IMG/VR virus record: IMGVR_UViG_3300005336_000001
Span: 29,561-93,560 of that record
Reading direction: 5' to 3' (one strand)
DNA length: 64,000 nucleotides
Source: a virus
Shown: one piece after another, positions 55,311 through 63,082 of the stretch
Layout: the number at the start of each line of letters is the position of its first letter
Numbering within the stretch: the stretch's first letter is position 1
Notes under the pieces: generated by a model
Told to the model about the DNA's origin: nothing
Databases searched by the model: none
The model's input: the letters and a program-made list of their open reading frames with translations, nothing else
Position numbers and translations under genes: made by a program

Positions 55311-55374
55311 TCTCCTCCTGTTTGAACATAGTGTTCACCACGGAAGCTTGTTAAAGCTTCCGGACGTCAACACT
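55311..55374 (-). promoter_or_regulatory. ABC RNA element (copy 21)
   Basis: A TAGTGTT with B AACACTA (seven), SL1 CGGAAGCTT/AAGCTTCCG (nine), C TGTTC with B GAACA. Confidence 0.78.
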
Positions 55375-55588
55375 AAGATTTAGCATTTTTCATTTGTTCT
55401 TCAGACAACAGATGAAAACACTTGTCTCCCTCAAACGTGGACAACCAAATTTCACCAGCACCGGGCTCTTCAGAAAGAACATCTGGTTGATATTGCCCCA
55501 GATACTTTCCATCTTTGTCATATTTGTAACGGGCGGAACCATCATCCCGTTCAAACCCAGTTTTAGTCTTAATGATAAATTCACGCAT
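55373..55588 (-). CDS. Hypothetical protein
   Basis: 71 residues. FERDDGSARYKYDKDGKYLG and EIWLSTFEGDKCFHLL. Beta-rich. Unknown. Confidence 0.6.
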   Translation of the reverse strand: MREFIIKTKTGFERDDGSARYKYDKDGKYLGQYQPDVLSEEPGAGEIWLSTFEGDKCFHLLSEEQMKNAKS

Positions 55589-55594
55589 GACCTT

Positions 55595-55660
55595 TATCCT
55601 CCTGTTGAAGCAAATGCTTCTGCCTGCACTGAGATTAGTCAGTGCAGGATAGAAACATTA
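55595..55660 (-). promoter_or_regulatory. ABC RNA element (copy 22)
   Basis: A AATGTTTCT with B AGAAGCATT, SL1 CCTGCACTGA/TCAGTGCAGG (ten), C GCTTC. Site AACAGGAGGA. Confidence 0.78.
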
Positions 55661-55855
55661 ACCCCTGTGTTTTTTTAACATAGGTTCAATAGTTGAGATG
55701 CCACGATGCCAAGCAGCCAATACCTCTATGCCCGTATAAGGTTGTTTAGGATACAACAACTGGGCCGCTGCCTGCAAATGTTCCACAGCTTTTAAAGTTG
55801 CTTCCAACTCATTAGCATCACCGCGTATTTCATCTACCGTAAGTGGTTTAGTCAT
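55658..55855 (-). CDS. Small helical protein
   Basis: 65 residues from MTKPLTVDEIRGDANE. Helical, LEATLKAVEHLQAAAQLLYP. First gene (in - direction) after the structured region. Ribosome site AAACAGGAGGATC. Confidence 0.6.
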   Translation of the reverse strand: MTKPLTVDEIRGDANELEATLKAVEHLQAAAQLLYPKQPYTGIEVLAAWHRGISTIEPMLKKHRG

Positions 55856-55885
55856 GATCTTGATCCTCCTGTTTGATATCAATGG

Positions 55886-56081
55886 GTATCGGTGGAAGGC
55901 CCTAATCACATGGTGCAGCCGGTCAGTTTTGCTTCAAACACAGCATTCTAAACGACATATACCCTGCATCTATCAACAGGTGTTGGGGCCACCCTCCTGA
56001 TGCAGTCATCCCTAATCTATCGCTGGGCTTGGGGGCTGTTGGTTGCGATAGTTAGTTGACTAGGGCCTTCCGCCGATAGCC
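55886..56081. ncRNA. Large branched RNA structure candidate
   Basis: The ends 55886-55908 and 56058-56081 pair over about 22 bp with one bulge and one mismatch. Inside, CTGCATC/GATGCAG (around GGTG/CACC) and CTATCGC/GCGATAG form two further stems, giving a multi-branch fold. The strand cannot be decided from G-U pairs. As a - strand RNA it would be the leader of the 55658 gene. Confidence 0.55.
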
Positions 56082-56140
56082 ATTATTGTAATTCTTATTC
56101 CTGCAACTTTGCAGGCTTCTAAGATTGAATGATGATAGCA

Positions 56141-56241
56141 GGGGAAGCCGTTAAGCTTCCCCCACTTTCACCGTTTGTAAACAGGCACGGACATTGCTGT
56201 CCGTGTGCACTTGCAATTAAGCAAGTGCAAGGAGGAGATAT
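56141..56241 (+). promoter_or_regulatory. Three hairpins and ribosome site on the + strand
   Basis: GGGGAAGC-CGTTAA-GCTTCCCC (56141-56162), CACGGACA-TTGC-TGTCCGTG (56186-56205), GCACTTGC-AATTAA-GCAAGTGC (56207-56228), then AAGGAGGAGATAT and ATG at 56242. It mirrors the - strand hairpin-plus-GGAGGAG design in the opposite direction. Confidence 0.6.
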
Positions 56242-56328
56242 ATGTACCCATGGTTATTGAATACGCTTAATGACGTGGGCCACCTCTCATTGCCTGCAAT
56301 TAGGTTATGTATCTTTCAAGCCCTGTGA
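56242..56328 (+). CDS. 28-residue peptide behind a perfect ribosome site
   Basis: MYPWLLNTLNDVGHLSLPAI then RLCIFQAL, stop TGA. AAGGAGGAG lies five bases before the ATG, which is why it is listed. Small, hydrophobic, unknown. Its stop is followed by another hairpin series. Confidence 0.4.
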   Translation: MYPWLLNTLNDVGHLSLPAIRLCIFQAL

Positions 56329-57155
56329 CTTAACAGGGTCAACGGCTCTCATGTCCGTTGTGCTTCATTGCTTTGAAGGAGTTGATACAAATACGCAGGG
56401 GCTCTGACTTCCCTACTAGCTCACACGGTTCATGCTTTCTACTTCTAACAACAGCCATGAACGTCACATCCACGTACCCGCGCTATCTCTAGCGGCGTTG
56501 GGTTTGGAACCCCAAACGAATTATACATATGGATTGCTTGTGCAGCATTTTATATCAACCATGCTCAAAGCGCCTAGCAGGCTCATTGGTGCGGTTTGGC
56601 TTGAATTGGGGGTTAGGTAGGCCGTTGGCAAACAAACGCGCCAGCGGCCTTTAAAACACGTTATAGGCCCTATCAAACCAATGCCTTAGCTTTGGGCGCA
56701 ATAATTCCATGGGTACGGCGGCCCATTCATTGCCTGACTTTGTGCTTACCACCGCTTCCCCGTTCTAATCACCGGGTACAACGTTCCTAGGCAATTGCCC
56801 CATAGGGGGGCGTCAGACAAACTTGCGCTCAGCGCGCGGGCAAACGACCGTGACGGGGATGGATGTACGTCCTAAGTGCCACATATTTCAGCGGTAGGTT
56901 ACAGTGGAAACTGCTTGTTAGCGCAACAGCCCCAAAGTGACATTAACCCAATCGCCTGATGCAGCGGGCTTCAAGTGCCCATTTGCAGAGGAGTCATCAA
57001 CCCGTGTTTATTGACCTGTTAGGCACCGTATTTGCCACACCGCCTAAGATATGACCGGTAGCACCGGGTGCAAAATTCGCGCTCAAAGTAGGCGCAAATC
57101 ACCCGGTAGTGTGCCAACGGTAGCCCAACATAATGGCTTGCCAAGGAAGTTCATG

Positions 57156-57479
57156 TCACTCGTCAAGTTTATTTGGACTTCTGGTTAACGGCGTTTCCAG
57201 ACCGCGCTTCACATGCCAAATCGTGAAGAACGCATGTCCATTAGGCCCTATAAGCTTCTCACAGAATGCAATGTCGTTTGCATTGAAATTCCTGATCATT
57301 GTGTGTTTGTCTGGGTAATCACACATGAATGCCAGATACTTTGGACCAGCCCAATTGGATGGCAACGGTCTGTAGCTGTCAAAGAACGCATAGACTTTGC
57401 CTCTTAGTCGGCTTTCTTCATCCGTTTGTTGTAATGTTCTTGTTCTGCGGTCGTACTGATATTTAACTATCCCGCTCAT
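57156..57479 (-). CDS. GPH-box family protein
   Basis: 107 residues. Box EKLIGPNGHAFFTIWHVKRG with Asn for His; a 14-residue tail. N-terminus basic with YQYDRRTRTLQQTDEE. Confidence 0.75.
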   Translation of the reverse strand: MSGIVKYQYDRRTRTLQQTDEESRLRGKVYAFFDSYRPLPSNWAGPKYLAFMCDYPDKHTMIRNFNANDIAFCEKLIGPNGHAFFTIWHVKRGLETPLTRSPNKLDE

Positions 57480-57783
57480 GTTGTTTGTCCTCTTCCCGCG
57501 CTATGGCCTGTTGCAGAAGAACATTATAAACAAGAAATCCGTTTGGCCCAAGCATCTTGTCAAGCAACTCTTCTGATTTGTTGGACCAAAACTCGTCCAT
57601 TATCAATGTGTTTTCATATCCAAGTATCCACGCAATGTGCTTCTTGTTTAAATATGGAAATGGTTGAACGAGGATTGAATCTATCTTGCCAGCACCCTTC
57701 CACCGCCAAAGCTTTTTATTGAGTACGTACAGTTTTACCCCCATCATAGCTGTTTGTGCTCCAATTGACGCCGCATTACCCAT
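57463..57783 (-). CDS. GPH-box family protein
   Basis: 106 residues. Box DKMLGPNGFLVYNVLLQQAI. N-terminus hydrophobic (IGAQTAMMGVKLYVLN). Overlaps by 8-17 bases. Confidence 0.72.
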   Translation of the reverse strand: MGNAASIGAQTAMMGVKLYVLNKKLWRWKGAGKIDSILVQPFPYLNKKHIAWILGYENTLIMDEFWSNKSEELLDKMLGPNGFLVYNVLLQQAIAREEDKQHERDS

Positions 57784-58060
57784 GTTTGGCTTCCAACGCT
57801 TTGAAGATAGTCAAACCATTGGAGCCAAGCAGCATCAGGGTAAGTTTATCTATTTTTTCTTTATCCTTGGCACGTGTCAATTCCTCAACTGTTTTATATT
57901 CCAAAAGTTTCAAGATAATTTCATCAATTGCATTTGGGACAACGAGAATTGGTGGAGCAGACTGTCCACAGTTTATTTGCCCACTCCCCCACCATACAGC
58001 CAACACATTATAAAGATCAGCAGTGAGTGCACAAAATTCCTGTCGTATGAAGCTGTTCAT
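57776..58060 (-). CDS. GPH-box family protein
   Basis: 94 residues from MNSFIRQEFCALTADLY. Box LMLLGSNGLTIFKALEAKHG with Ser-Asn for Pro-His. ATGA-type overlap upstream. Confidence 0.75.
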   Translation of the reverse strand: MNSFIRQEFCALTADLYNVLAVWWGSGQINCGQSAPPILVVPNAIDEIILKLLEYKTVEELTRAKDKEKIDKLTLMLLGSNGLTIFKALEAKHG

Positions 58061-58299
58061 GTTTGATCCCGATTGGCCTCCAACGCTTTGCACACAGCAA
58101 CGGTATGAGCCGAGGCTAACATTCTGAGTGCTCTGTCTATCTTGCCATCCAGTTCATAACTATGGGCAGTAATGAATAACCAATAGTCGGCATAGCCAAA
58201 CAACCATGGCAGATACCGACCGGGGTCTTGCGTGACGCCGCAAACGACAAGCCTCTGGCCTGCCGCCATACGCAATTCAGCTCTGGTACCAAATGACAT
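58057..58299 (-). CDS. GPH-box family protein (variant)
   Basis: 80 residues. Box LRMLASAHTVAVCKALEANR lacks the Gly-Pro but keeps His and KAxEA. N-terminus aromatic (YLPWLFGYADYWLFIT). Confidence 0.65.
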   Translation of the reverse strand: MSFGTRAELRMAAGQRLVVCGVTQDPGRYLPWLFGYADYWLFITAHSYELDGKIDRALRMLASAHTVAVCKALEANRDQT

Positions 58300-58584
58300 C
58301 TACCCAAGCCCCCGTTTGATCTTCATGGCGACCCATATTGCATCTCCATGCGGACCAAGGAGCAGTTCTAATTGCCTGCTGACAGGTCCATTGTCTTTTT
58401 GGAGGTAATGTGTTTCCTGCATGTGCTTGTAATCCCTAAAACCGAGCATTTTACCAAGCAACGTGCCACTCTCGCCTCCTTGTTCCCAAGGTAGCCCTTT
58501 ATTGTTGAAATGCTTCATTGAGACATCTACACGCAAGGCCAGTTTGTAATCCGTATCACCATCATCTAAGAAGTAAACAGACAT
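58300..58584 (-). CDS. GPH-box family protein
   Basis: 94 residues. Box ELLLGPHGDAIWVAMKIKRG exact. Preceding GFRDYKHMQETHYLQ. Abuts the next gene. Confidence 0.78.
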   Translation of the reverse strand: MSVYFLDDGDTDYKLALRVDVSMKHFNNKGLPWEQGGESGTLLGKMLGFRDYKHMQETHYLQKDNGPVSRQLELLLGPHGDAIWVAMKIKRGLG

Positions 58585-58842
58585 CTATCTGACCTCACGC
58601 TTGACAAGCATGGCTTTGAAGAGGGTGAAACTGTGATCAGAGGTGAGAAGTAATTTGATTTTGGCTTCTATCTCAGGGGTATCTGTTTTATCATTGATGA
58701 AGTCATACCAATCCTCAAAACCAAATGCCTCAGCAACCTTGGCCTCAGCAATCCTGGCTTTTTTTAATTCATTGTAGCTGCCGGGGAATAGACGTTCGAC
58801 CAAGCTTATCAGCCGCCAATACCTTTTCATGTCAGTTCTCAT
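58585..58842 (-). CDS. GPH-box family protein (variant)
   Basis: 85 residues. Box LLTSDHSFTLFKAMLVKREV, Ser-Asp-His replacing Gly-Pro-His. N-terminus YWRLISLVERLFPGSYNE. Confidence 0.7.
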   Translation of the reverse strand: MRTDMKRYWRLISLVERLFPGSYNELKKARIAEAKVAEAFGFEDWYDFINDKTDTPEIEAKIKLLLTSDHSFTLFKAMLVKREVR

Positions 58843-59312
58843 CTATCTAACCCCAAATCAAAACTCAAACCACGGTAACCCGTAAAACAAAACAACGGCA
58901 AGGAACAACAGTAACTTCTATCCAGTAGATTAGGCCGCATTTAAGCAAACACAGATTAAAACCAATCCAATCTTCAGATAGCAATCATCACCAGACGCAA
59001 ATAAAATAGACAAATGAAACAGGCTTATGGAAACATAGTTACAGGACGATCACTGATCAATTGATAGATGTGTCAGATGAATCTATCAGCCAACATTGGC
59101 GTATCAGACAGTCTAAATACCCTTGTAGACAAAGACAAACATAGATCATCCATAGAAGTGAACTTCTGCATACTTGTGGATATGGATAGATGAGGCTATT
59201 AGCCCATAAGCACATACTAAAGCGCTCGGAGACAACCCGCGAGACATGGCAGACAAACAAGAGCAAGACGATTTATAATTGCTTCTTCATAGATGAGGAG
59301 GATAGATGAGAT

Positions 59313-59341
59313 GAGCAGATGTCTAATCGTCTGCTCTTTTT
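59313..59341 (+). terminator. + strand Rho-independent terminator
   Basis: GAGCAGA...TCTGCTC followed by TTTTT. No + strand gene precedes it, implying a + strand non-coding RNA or a short peptide gene from the same region. Confidence 0.6.
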
Positions 59342-59395
59342 ATACTTCTTGGTCTTACTCTTCCATGATTAACTCAAATGAAGAAGTAACCTAAG

Positions 59396-59432
59396 AAGAC
59401 AATGCAAAGAACAAAGCTAAGAAGATAAGGTG
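59396..59432. repeat. Direct repeat, left copy
   Basis: AAGACAATGCAAAGAACAAA followed by GCTAAGAAGATAAGGTG. The elements GAACAAAGCTAAGA(G/A)GAT and CTAAGA(G/A)GATAAGGTG recur at 60772-60803 and 60829-60848, flanking the 59522-60320 gene pair. TCAGGTAT follows both copies. Confidence 0.6.
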
Positions 59433-59481
59433 TGGAAGTAAGAAGTAAGAATAACCTTATTTAGTCAGGTATTGGGGGACG

Positions 59482-59521
59482 AAAAAACCGCCCAACCCGG
59501 TCAAGGGCTGGACGGTGTTTT
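59482..59521 (-). terminator. Bidirectional terminator
   Basis: ACCGTCCAGCCC-TTGACC-GGGTTGGGCGGT, 12 pairs with two G-U, then TTTTTTC on the - strand; GTTTTT on the + side. Directly after the 59522 gene stop. Confidence 0.82.
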
Positions 59522-59716
59522 TCAAACGCGGGTGGCAAAATCCGCTTCTAGCTTTTGCTCAATGGCACGCCAGCTAAAGCCAAATTGTTCTTGTAGTGGG
59601 CCATAACCTAATTGCTTTTGCACGAGCGCCAGCAATGCCAGCAATTCACCATTGGTGAACCGGAGTTCAAAAGGTTTTGCATCGCCTTGTGAAAGTGAGC
59701 GTTCAAGATTTGTCAT
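59522..59716 (-). CDS. Small helical protein
   Basis: 64 residues. ELRFTNGELLALLALVQKQL then LQEQFGFSWRAIEQKLEADF. Ends at a terminator. Unknown; possibly a repressor-sized HTH. Confidence 0.6.
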   Translation of the reverse strand: MTNLERSLSQGDAKPFELRFTNGELLALLALVQKQLGYGPLQEQFGFSWRAIEQKLEADFATRV

Positions 59717-59744
59717 GGTGGAAGACTTTCATTTGAGCCAATGA

Positions 59745-59770
59745 AAAGGGCGGCATTGCTGCCGCCCTTT
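59745..59770 (-). terminator. Terminator after the 59784 gene
   Basis: AAAGGGCGGC-AGCAAT-GCCGCCCTTT then TTC. Ten-bp stem with flanking A/T tracts. Confidence 0.78.
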
Positions 59771-59783
59771 ATTGAGTTGACGC

Positions 59784-60320
59784 TTAGGCTTGCACCGTGG
59801 CGTCAGCCGTATCAGGCACCGTAACGGTGACGCTGGCGGCCTCACTGGTGCCAGTAACCGGTTGAACCGGGGTATTGGCCTGCTTGGCGTTGCGCGTACC
59901 CTTGGCCTTTGCTTTGGCCTTGGGTTCACCCTCAGCCGCACCAGCCGCCTCGGCCTTGGCCAGCGCCTTCTCAGCGCGTTCAATGCGCTGCTTGCCCTTG
60001 GCCGTCAGTTCCAGCTTGTAGCAGGTGTGCCCATCCACCTTGGGCGCGGCCACCCGCTTCAAAAATGCATCGGTAATGAAACCGCGCATTTTGTTGAGCT
60101 GCGGAGCGCCGCAAGCGATCTGCATTTGCGCCGCAGTGATACCCGTTTCACGCAGGCCCATGGCAATAGCCAGTGCCTGCTTGCCGGGCCGAGCGCCCAG
60201 CTTGTGAACGGCATCAAGGGTTTCAGCCGTCGGCTTGGGACCGAGCAGCTTGGCCTTTTCACCGGACCAGCCCTTGAAAGTGTCAGCGTAGTGGGTCGCA
60301 GCATTGTTTGAGTTTGTCAT
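59784..60320 (-). CDS. Lys/Ala-tailed DNA-binding-like protein
   Basis: 178 residues. Helical core with KLGARPGKQALAIAMGLRET, a winged-helix-like MRGFITDAFLKRVAAPKVDG, HTCYKLELTAKGKQRIE, then an H1-like KAKAKAKG stretch and a Thr/Ala/Val-rich tail. Resembles in design the 41481 protein. GC-rich. AAAGG before ATG; leader contains hairpin CCTAGGG/CCCTAGG. Confidence 0.65.
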   Translation of the reverse strand: MTNSNNAATHYADTFKGWSGEKAKLLGPKPTAETLDAVHKLGARPGKQALAIAMGLRETGITAAQMQIACGAPQLNKMRGFITDAFLKRVAAPKVDGHTCYKLELTAKGKQRIERAEKALAKAEAAGAAEGEPKAKAKAKGTRNAKQANTPVQPVTGTSEAASVTVTVPDTADATVQA

Positions 60321-60956
60321 GGAAGTGACCTTTCACAGAAATGCCAAAGCCTAGGGACGGTTTGCCCCTAGGTCAATTAGCGGGTTAACAATGAGAAACA
60401 GCCCGTCAACGCAACGCGCGTCAACATGCCAAACATAAGCAAACCACCACCAAATTCAAGTGATACAAGTCACACATCTAAAGTTTTTTCATATTTTCAT
60501 TATCACGTATTGTTACAGCGCAAGCACGCTTCCACGCATTCACTTCTATCCATGCATCCAGAGCATAGCAATAGACGTTCATTTCATGTTGCCAAGGCCG
60601 CCCAATAGCCATCCATGGAAGTGGCATCTATCCACCTACCTCAAGAAATAACTCACCAGACGCCAAATGTCGCGGTGTAGGATAGAAGCAACACCCTGTC
60701 TCATCGTAGGGACTAGATAGATGCATCCATCCTTGTATACCAGACGAGTGCATAGAAGCGACAGGTGTCCCAAGACAACCATGAAGAACAAAGCTAAGAG
60801 GATCAATGAAGCCACACACCTATGGAAAAAGGCTAAGAGGATAAGGTGACTCGCTCAGGTATCAGGAAAAACGTCCAGATGACAAAATGGTCCCCCTCCC
60901 CCCATGCCATGGCTATATCCTCCGCCTACGATGCACATAAAAAATTCAAGATGCTT
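60321..60956. other. Gene-free region with repeats
   Basis: 636 bases. Leader hairpin of the 59784 gene at 60351-60373, a weak TTGACG promoter candidate near 60404-60409 (- strand), and further ATAGATG/CATCTATCC copies. Contains the right copies of the direct repeat. No convincing frame. Confidence 0.45.
60772..60848. repeat. Direct repeat, right copies
   Basis: GAACAAAGCTAAGAGGAT at 60786-60803 and GGCTAAGAGGATAAGGTG at 60831-60848 repeat the left copy at 59396-59432. CTCAGGTATCAGG follows. Confidence 0.6.
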
Positions 60957-61241
60957 CTACGGAAGTGTTTTGCTTGAGTAGTACTTGACCAACCACGCTC
61001 TCACATAGGTAGAAGCATGTGGACCCATAATGGCATCAAAGCGACGCTTCCCGGTGATGCTCAATTCAAATATGTCAATGTCTTCCGGATCATCAATGTC
61101 GTCTCGAAATACAACCCGGTTTTGTGGACTAAGATACGTCCTGAAGTCTGGTGCTACTAGAAAAAAATCACCGGGCAAGTCATAGACAATTTGCCAATAA
61201 AGACACTCTGCTTTTAGAAACTGCAATCCAGTTACTTCCAT
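60957..61241 (-). CDS. GPH-box family protein
   Basis: 94 residues. Box DAIMGPHASTYVRAWLVKYY. Acidic middle DIDDPEDIDIFELS. First member of the right array in - direction end. Confidence 0.75.
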   Translation of the reverse strand: MEVTGLQFLKAECLYWQIVYDLPGDFFLVAPDFRTYLSPQNRVVFRDDIDDPEDIDIFELSITGKRRFDAIMGPHASTYVRAWLVKYYSSKTLP

Positions 61242-61291
61242 GATTCTCGTCTCCTCCCCTTAGGACCCACACCAAATATTTGAGATGCTTC

Positions 61292-61564
61292 TTAGGAAGT
61301 AGCATGACGCACCAACCATGCTTTTATCAGCGCGTAGGCATTACTTCTGTTCAGGCACAGTTCTATCAGCTTTGCGCCTTCATCAGATACGGTCACCACA
61401 TGTTCACTGGGTCTTTGCATGGTTGTCATTTGTGGCACTATTGCCGAAGTCAGTTTTTTGAACTCGTTATAGCCAGATTCATTTGGATACTTCTCACTAT
61501 TGTACATTACATGATGATAGTGGTTGAAAGCCCAAAAAAATTTGACTCTGGGTATGATTGGCAT
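61292..61564 (-). CDS. GPH-box family protein (variant)
   Basis: 90 residues. Box ELCLNRSNAYALIKAWLVRH with Asn-Arg-Ser-Asn for Gly-Pro-His. N-terminus MPIIPRVKFFWAFNHYHH. Confidence 0.7.
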   Translation of the reverse strand: MPIIPRVKFFWAFNHYHHVMYNSEKYPNESGYNEFKKLTSAIVPQMTTMQRPSEHVVTVSDEGAKLIELCLNRSNAYALIKAWLVRHATS

Positions 61565-61573
61565 TTCTTGCTT

Positions 61574-61831
61574 CTATCCATCTACTGATGTGTAGGGGTC
61601 TGCCCCATTCAGTTCCATGACTTTTGCCACGGCCCTGTAATGTGGTCCTTTCAGCGCCTGTACCCTCTTGCATACTGCTTCTGGGAAGTCCCAATCGCCA
61701 TCAGGATTCATTCCTGGTCTTTTCAGGCCAATGAAATGCCAGAAGTAAAAACCTTTGCCGGTGCCGCTGGGGAAGTACACTTTCATAAAATTTGTGTAGG
61801 CGGCACTTACATCTTGGTCGCTTTGGATCAT
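61574..61831 (-). CDS. GPH-box family protein
   Basis: 85 residues. Box QALKGPHYRAVAKVMELNGA. N-terminus SAAYTNFMKVYFPSGTGKGF. Confidence 0.75.
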   Translation of the reverse strand: MIQSDQDVSAAYTNFMKVYFPSGTGKGFYFWHFIGLKRPGMNPDGDWDFPEAVCKRVQALKGPHYRAVAKVMELNGADPYTSVDG

Positions 61832-61870
61832 TTGTGAATTCCTGCCTTGGATAGATAATTTTTATTTCAG

Positions 61871-62107
61871 TTACTTCTTGGGTATGTTTACTTCTAGAGC
61901 CTTAAGCAAGGTGTGACAATGTGGGCCATTCAACATGGCAATCTTGCGGGCCGCTTCTATTGACATGTCGTATCCATCATATGGCACATACATCTTGTTC
62001 TTGGCACCAAGCCAGCCCCAGAATGGGTACCAGTGGCGTTCAGACTTGCCCCAGTATTCAAACCAGCGTGCTTTGGCTGTTTCTACGTCTCGCTTCTTTA
62101 CCTTCAT
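61871..62107 (-). CDS. GPH-box family protein
   Basis: 78 residues. Box AMLNGPHCHTLLKALEVNIP. Aromatic N-terminus ARWFEYWGKSERHWYPFWGW. Confidence 0.78.
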   Translation of the reverse strand: MKVKKRDVETAKARWFEYWGKSERHWYPFWGWLGAKNKMYVPYDGYDMSIEAARKIAMLNGPHCHTLLKALEVNIPKK

Positions 62108-62116
62108 TTTTGACCC

Positions 62117-62341
62117 TTAGAAGTACGTGGCAATGTAGGCTTTGGTTATTGTGTTGGAATGTGGCCCTGTCAGGTATTGAATTTTCCTGCTGAGTACTTC
62201 GTCACACTGACCTTCGTGCACGAGATAACAAAGGCGTGAGAAGTCCATTTGTAGGTAGTCTTCAAGCTGCGGCCAATTGCCCCCTGAATTGTTCCAGTTG
62301 GCTGCTACCTGAAATATGTCGCTGAAGGATGGTTGTGTCAC
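62117..62341 (-). CDS. GPH-box family protein
   Basis: 74 residues. Box QYLTGPHSNTITKAYIATYF. N-terminus FQVAANWNNSGGNWPQLEDY. ATGA-type overlap. Confidence 0.75.
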   Translation of the reverse strand: MTQPSFSDIFQVAANWNNSGGNWPQLEDYLQMDFSRLCYLVHEGQCDEVLSRKIQYLTGPHSNTITKAYIATYF

Positions 62342-62583
62342 TTCTTGTACTTTGCTTCTATGGCCTTGAACAGGGTCAAGGTGGTTTTAAGGTCTGGGCT
62401 TGATCGCAATATGAGACGTATCTTGGCAACGTGCATGGGTGAGAGGCCTATTTTCCCACATTGACGATATCTCTGTATTTGTTTGGACGTCACACCAATC
62501 CTTTTGAGGAGCATCTCATCGCAAGAAGTGGAACTGTAGAAGTTCATGGCTGCGTGCCTGATGATGTCGGCTTTTATTTTCAT
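62338..62583 (-). CDS. GPH-box family protein (divergent)
   Basis: 81 residues. Box region SSPDLKTTLTLFKAIEAKYK. N-terminal half has an HTH-like VTSKQIQRYRQCGKIGLSPM. Overlaps both sides. Confidence 0.68.
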   Translation of the reverse strand: MKIKADIIRHAAMNFYSSTSCDEMLLKRIGVTSKQIQRYRQCGKIGLSPMHVAKIRLILRSSPDLKTTLTLFKAIEAKYKK

Positions 62584-62795
62584 TTTTGCTTCCGTGCAAA
62601 ATAGGCTTTCACTAGTGTCGGCCCATGCGGGCCAACCAGTTGCCTGAACCTGATGTTTTGCTCTTCATCCGTTTTGTCATCAAAACCAATGAATTGCCTA
62701 TAGTGAGACAGCCCATCTGGATAGAAAATGCCTTCTGGCACGTTGTTCCACCAGACTGCCCATGCTGATTTCCCCCATGTTTTTGACACAATCAT
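62580..62795 (-). CDS. GPH-box family protein
   Basis: 71 residues from ATG 62795, eight bases after AGGAG (a frame back to 62864 overlaps the next gene). Box RQLVGPHGPTLVKAYFARKQ. N-terminus WGKSAWAVWWNNVPEGIFYP. Confidence 0.75.
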   Translation of the reverse strand: MIVSKTWGKSAWAVWWNNVPEGIFYPDGLSHYRQFIGFDDKTDEEQNIRFRQLVGPHGPTLVKAYFARKQK

Positions 62796-62827
62796 TTCCA
62801 TTTCTCCTATGGAAGCAATGTTTATAT

Positions 62828-63082
62828 TCAAAGCGGTTTCAAATTTCCATGTTTTGCGAACCATGCCTTGATGATTGTCACGCTATGCGGCCCATTCAGT
62901 TGATTTATTTTGCGTCCTGCATCTTTATCTACCAACATCATGTCTATGTTTACCGAATATTGTGGATCAGGATCTCCTATATAAGCCAAAAAAGTTTCAC
63001 GAGTATGGTAAGGTGCGTACAGATCCCATTTGTCAGCCGCTAATTTCCACTCAAGGTAACCTATCTCAATTTTGTTTCCCAC
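62828..63082 (-). CDS. GPH-box family protein
   Basis: 84 residues from GTG with AAAGGAGGCCAAGC. Box NQLNGPHSVTIIKAWFAKHG. Overlaps the upstream gene by 17 bases. Confidence 0.78.
   Translation of the reverse strand: MGNKIEIGYLEWKLAADKWDLYAPYHTRETFLAYIGDPDPQYSVNIDMMLVDKDAGRKINQLNGPHSVTIIKAWFAKHGNLKPL

Larger units (their letters stand above)
55856..57155. other. 1.3-kb gene-poor structured region
   Basis: No long convincing frame on either strand; a + frame at 56432-56620 has no ribosome site. Many hairpins: 55886-56081 (own entry), 56141-56228 (own entry), then CCTGT/ACAGG, CAACGG/CCGTTG and CTTCA/TGAAG followed by GGAG and a TTG at 56382 (36-residue frame), and ACCGGGTG/CACCCGGT near 57070-57110. 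It splits the - strand block and may contain regulatory RNAs, promoters for both directions, or an origin. Confidence 0.55.
58843..59521. other. Gene-free AT-rich region with repeats and terminators
   Basis: 679 bases, AT-richer than flanks, with many copies of ATAGATG and its complement CATCTAT. A + strand terminator hairpin (GAGCAGA/TCTGCTC then TTTTT, 59313-59341) ends a possible short + RNA; a 27-residue + frame behind GAGGAGGATAG overlaps it. 59396-59432 repeats at 60772-60848. It may be a promoter/replication-control region. Confidence 0.5.

Noticed and set aside
56432-56620. 62-residue + frame in the gene-poor region
   Set aside because: No ribosome site and composition not protein-like; the region is dominated by hairpins.
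59790-60311. + strand frame of 173 residues
   Set aside because: Antisense of the 59784-60320 gene with no ribosome site; the - strand gene has site, terminator and recognisable composition.
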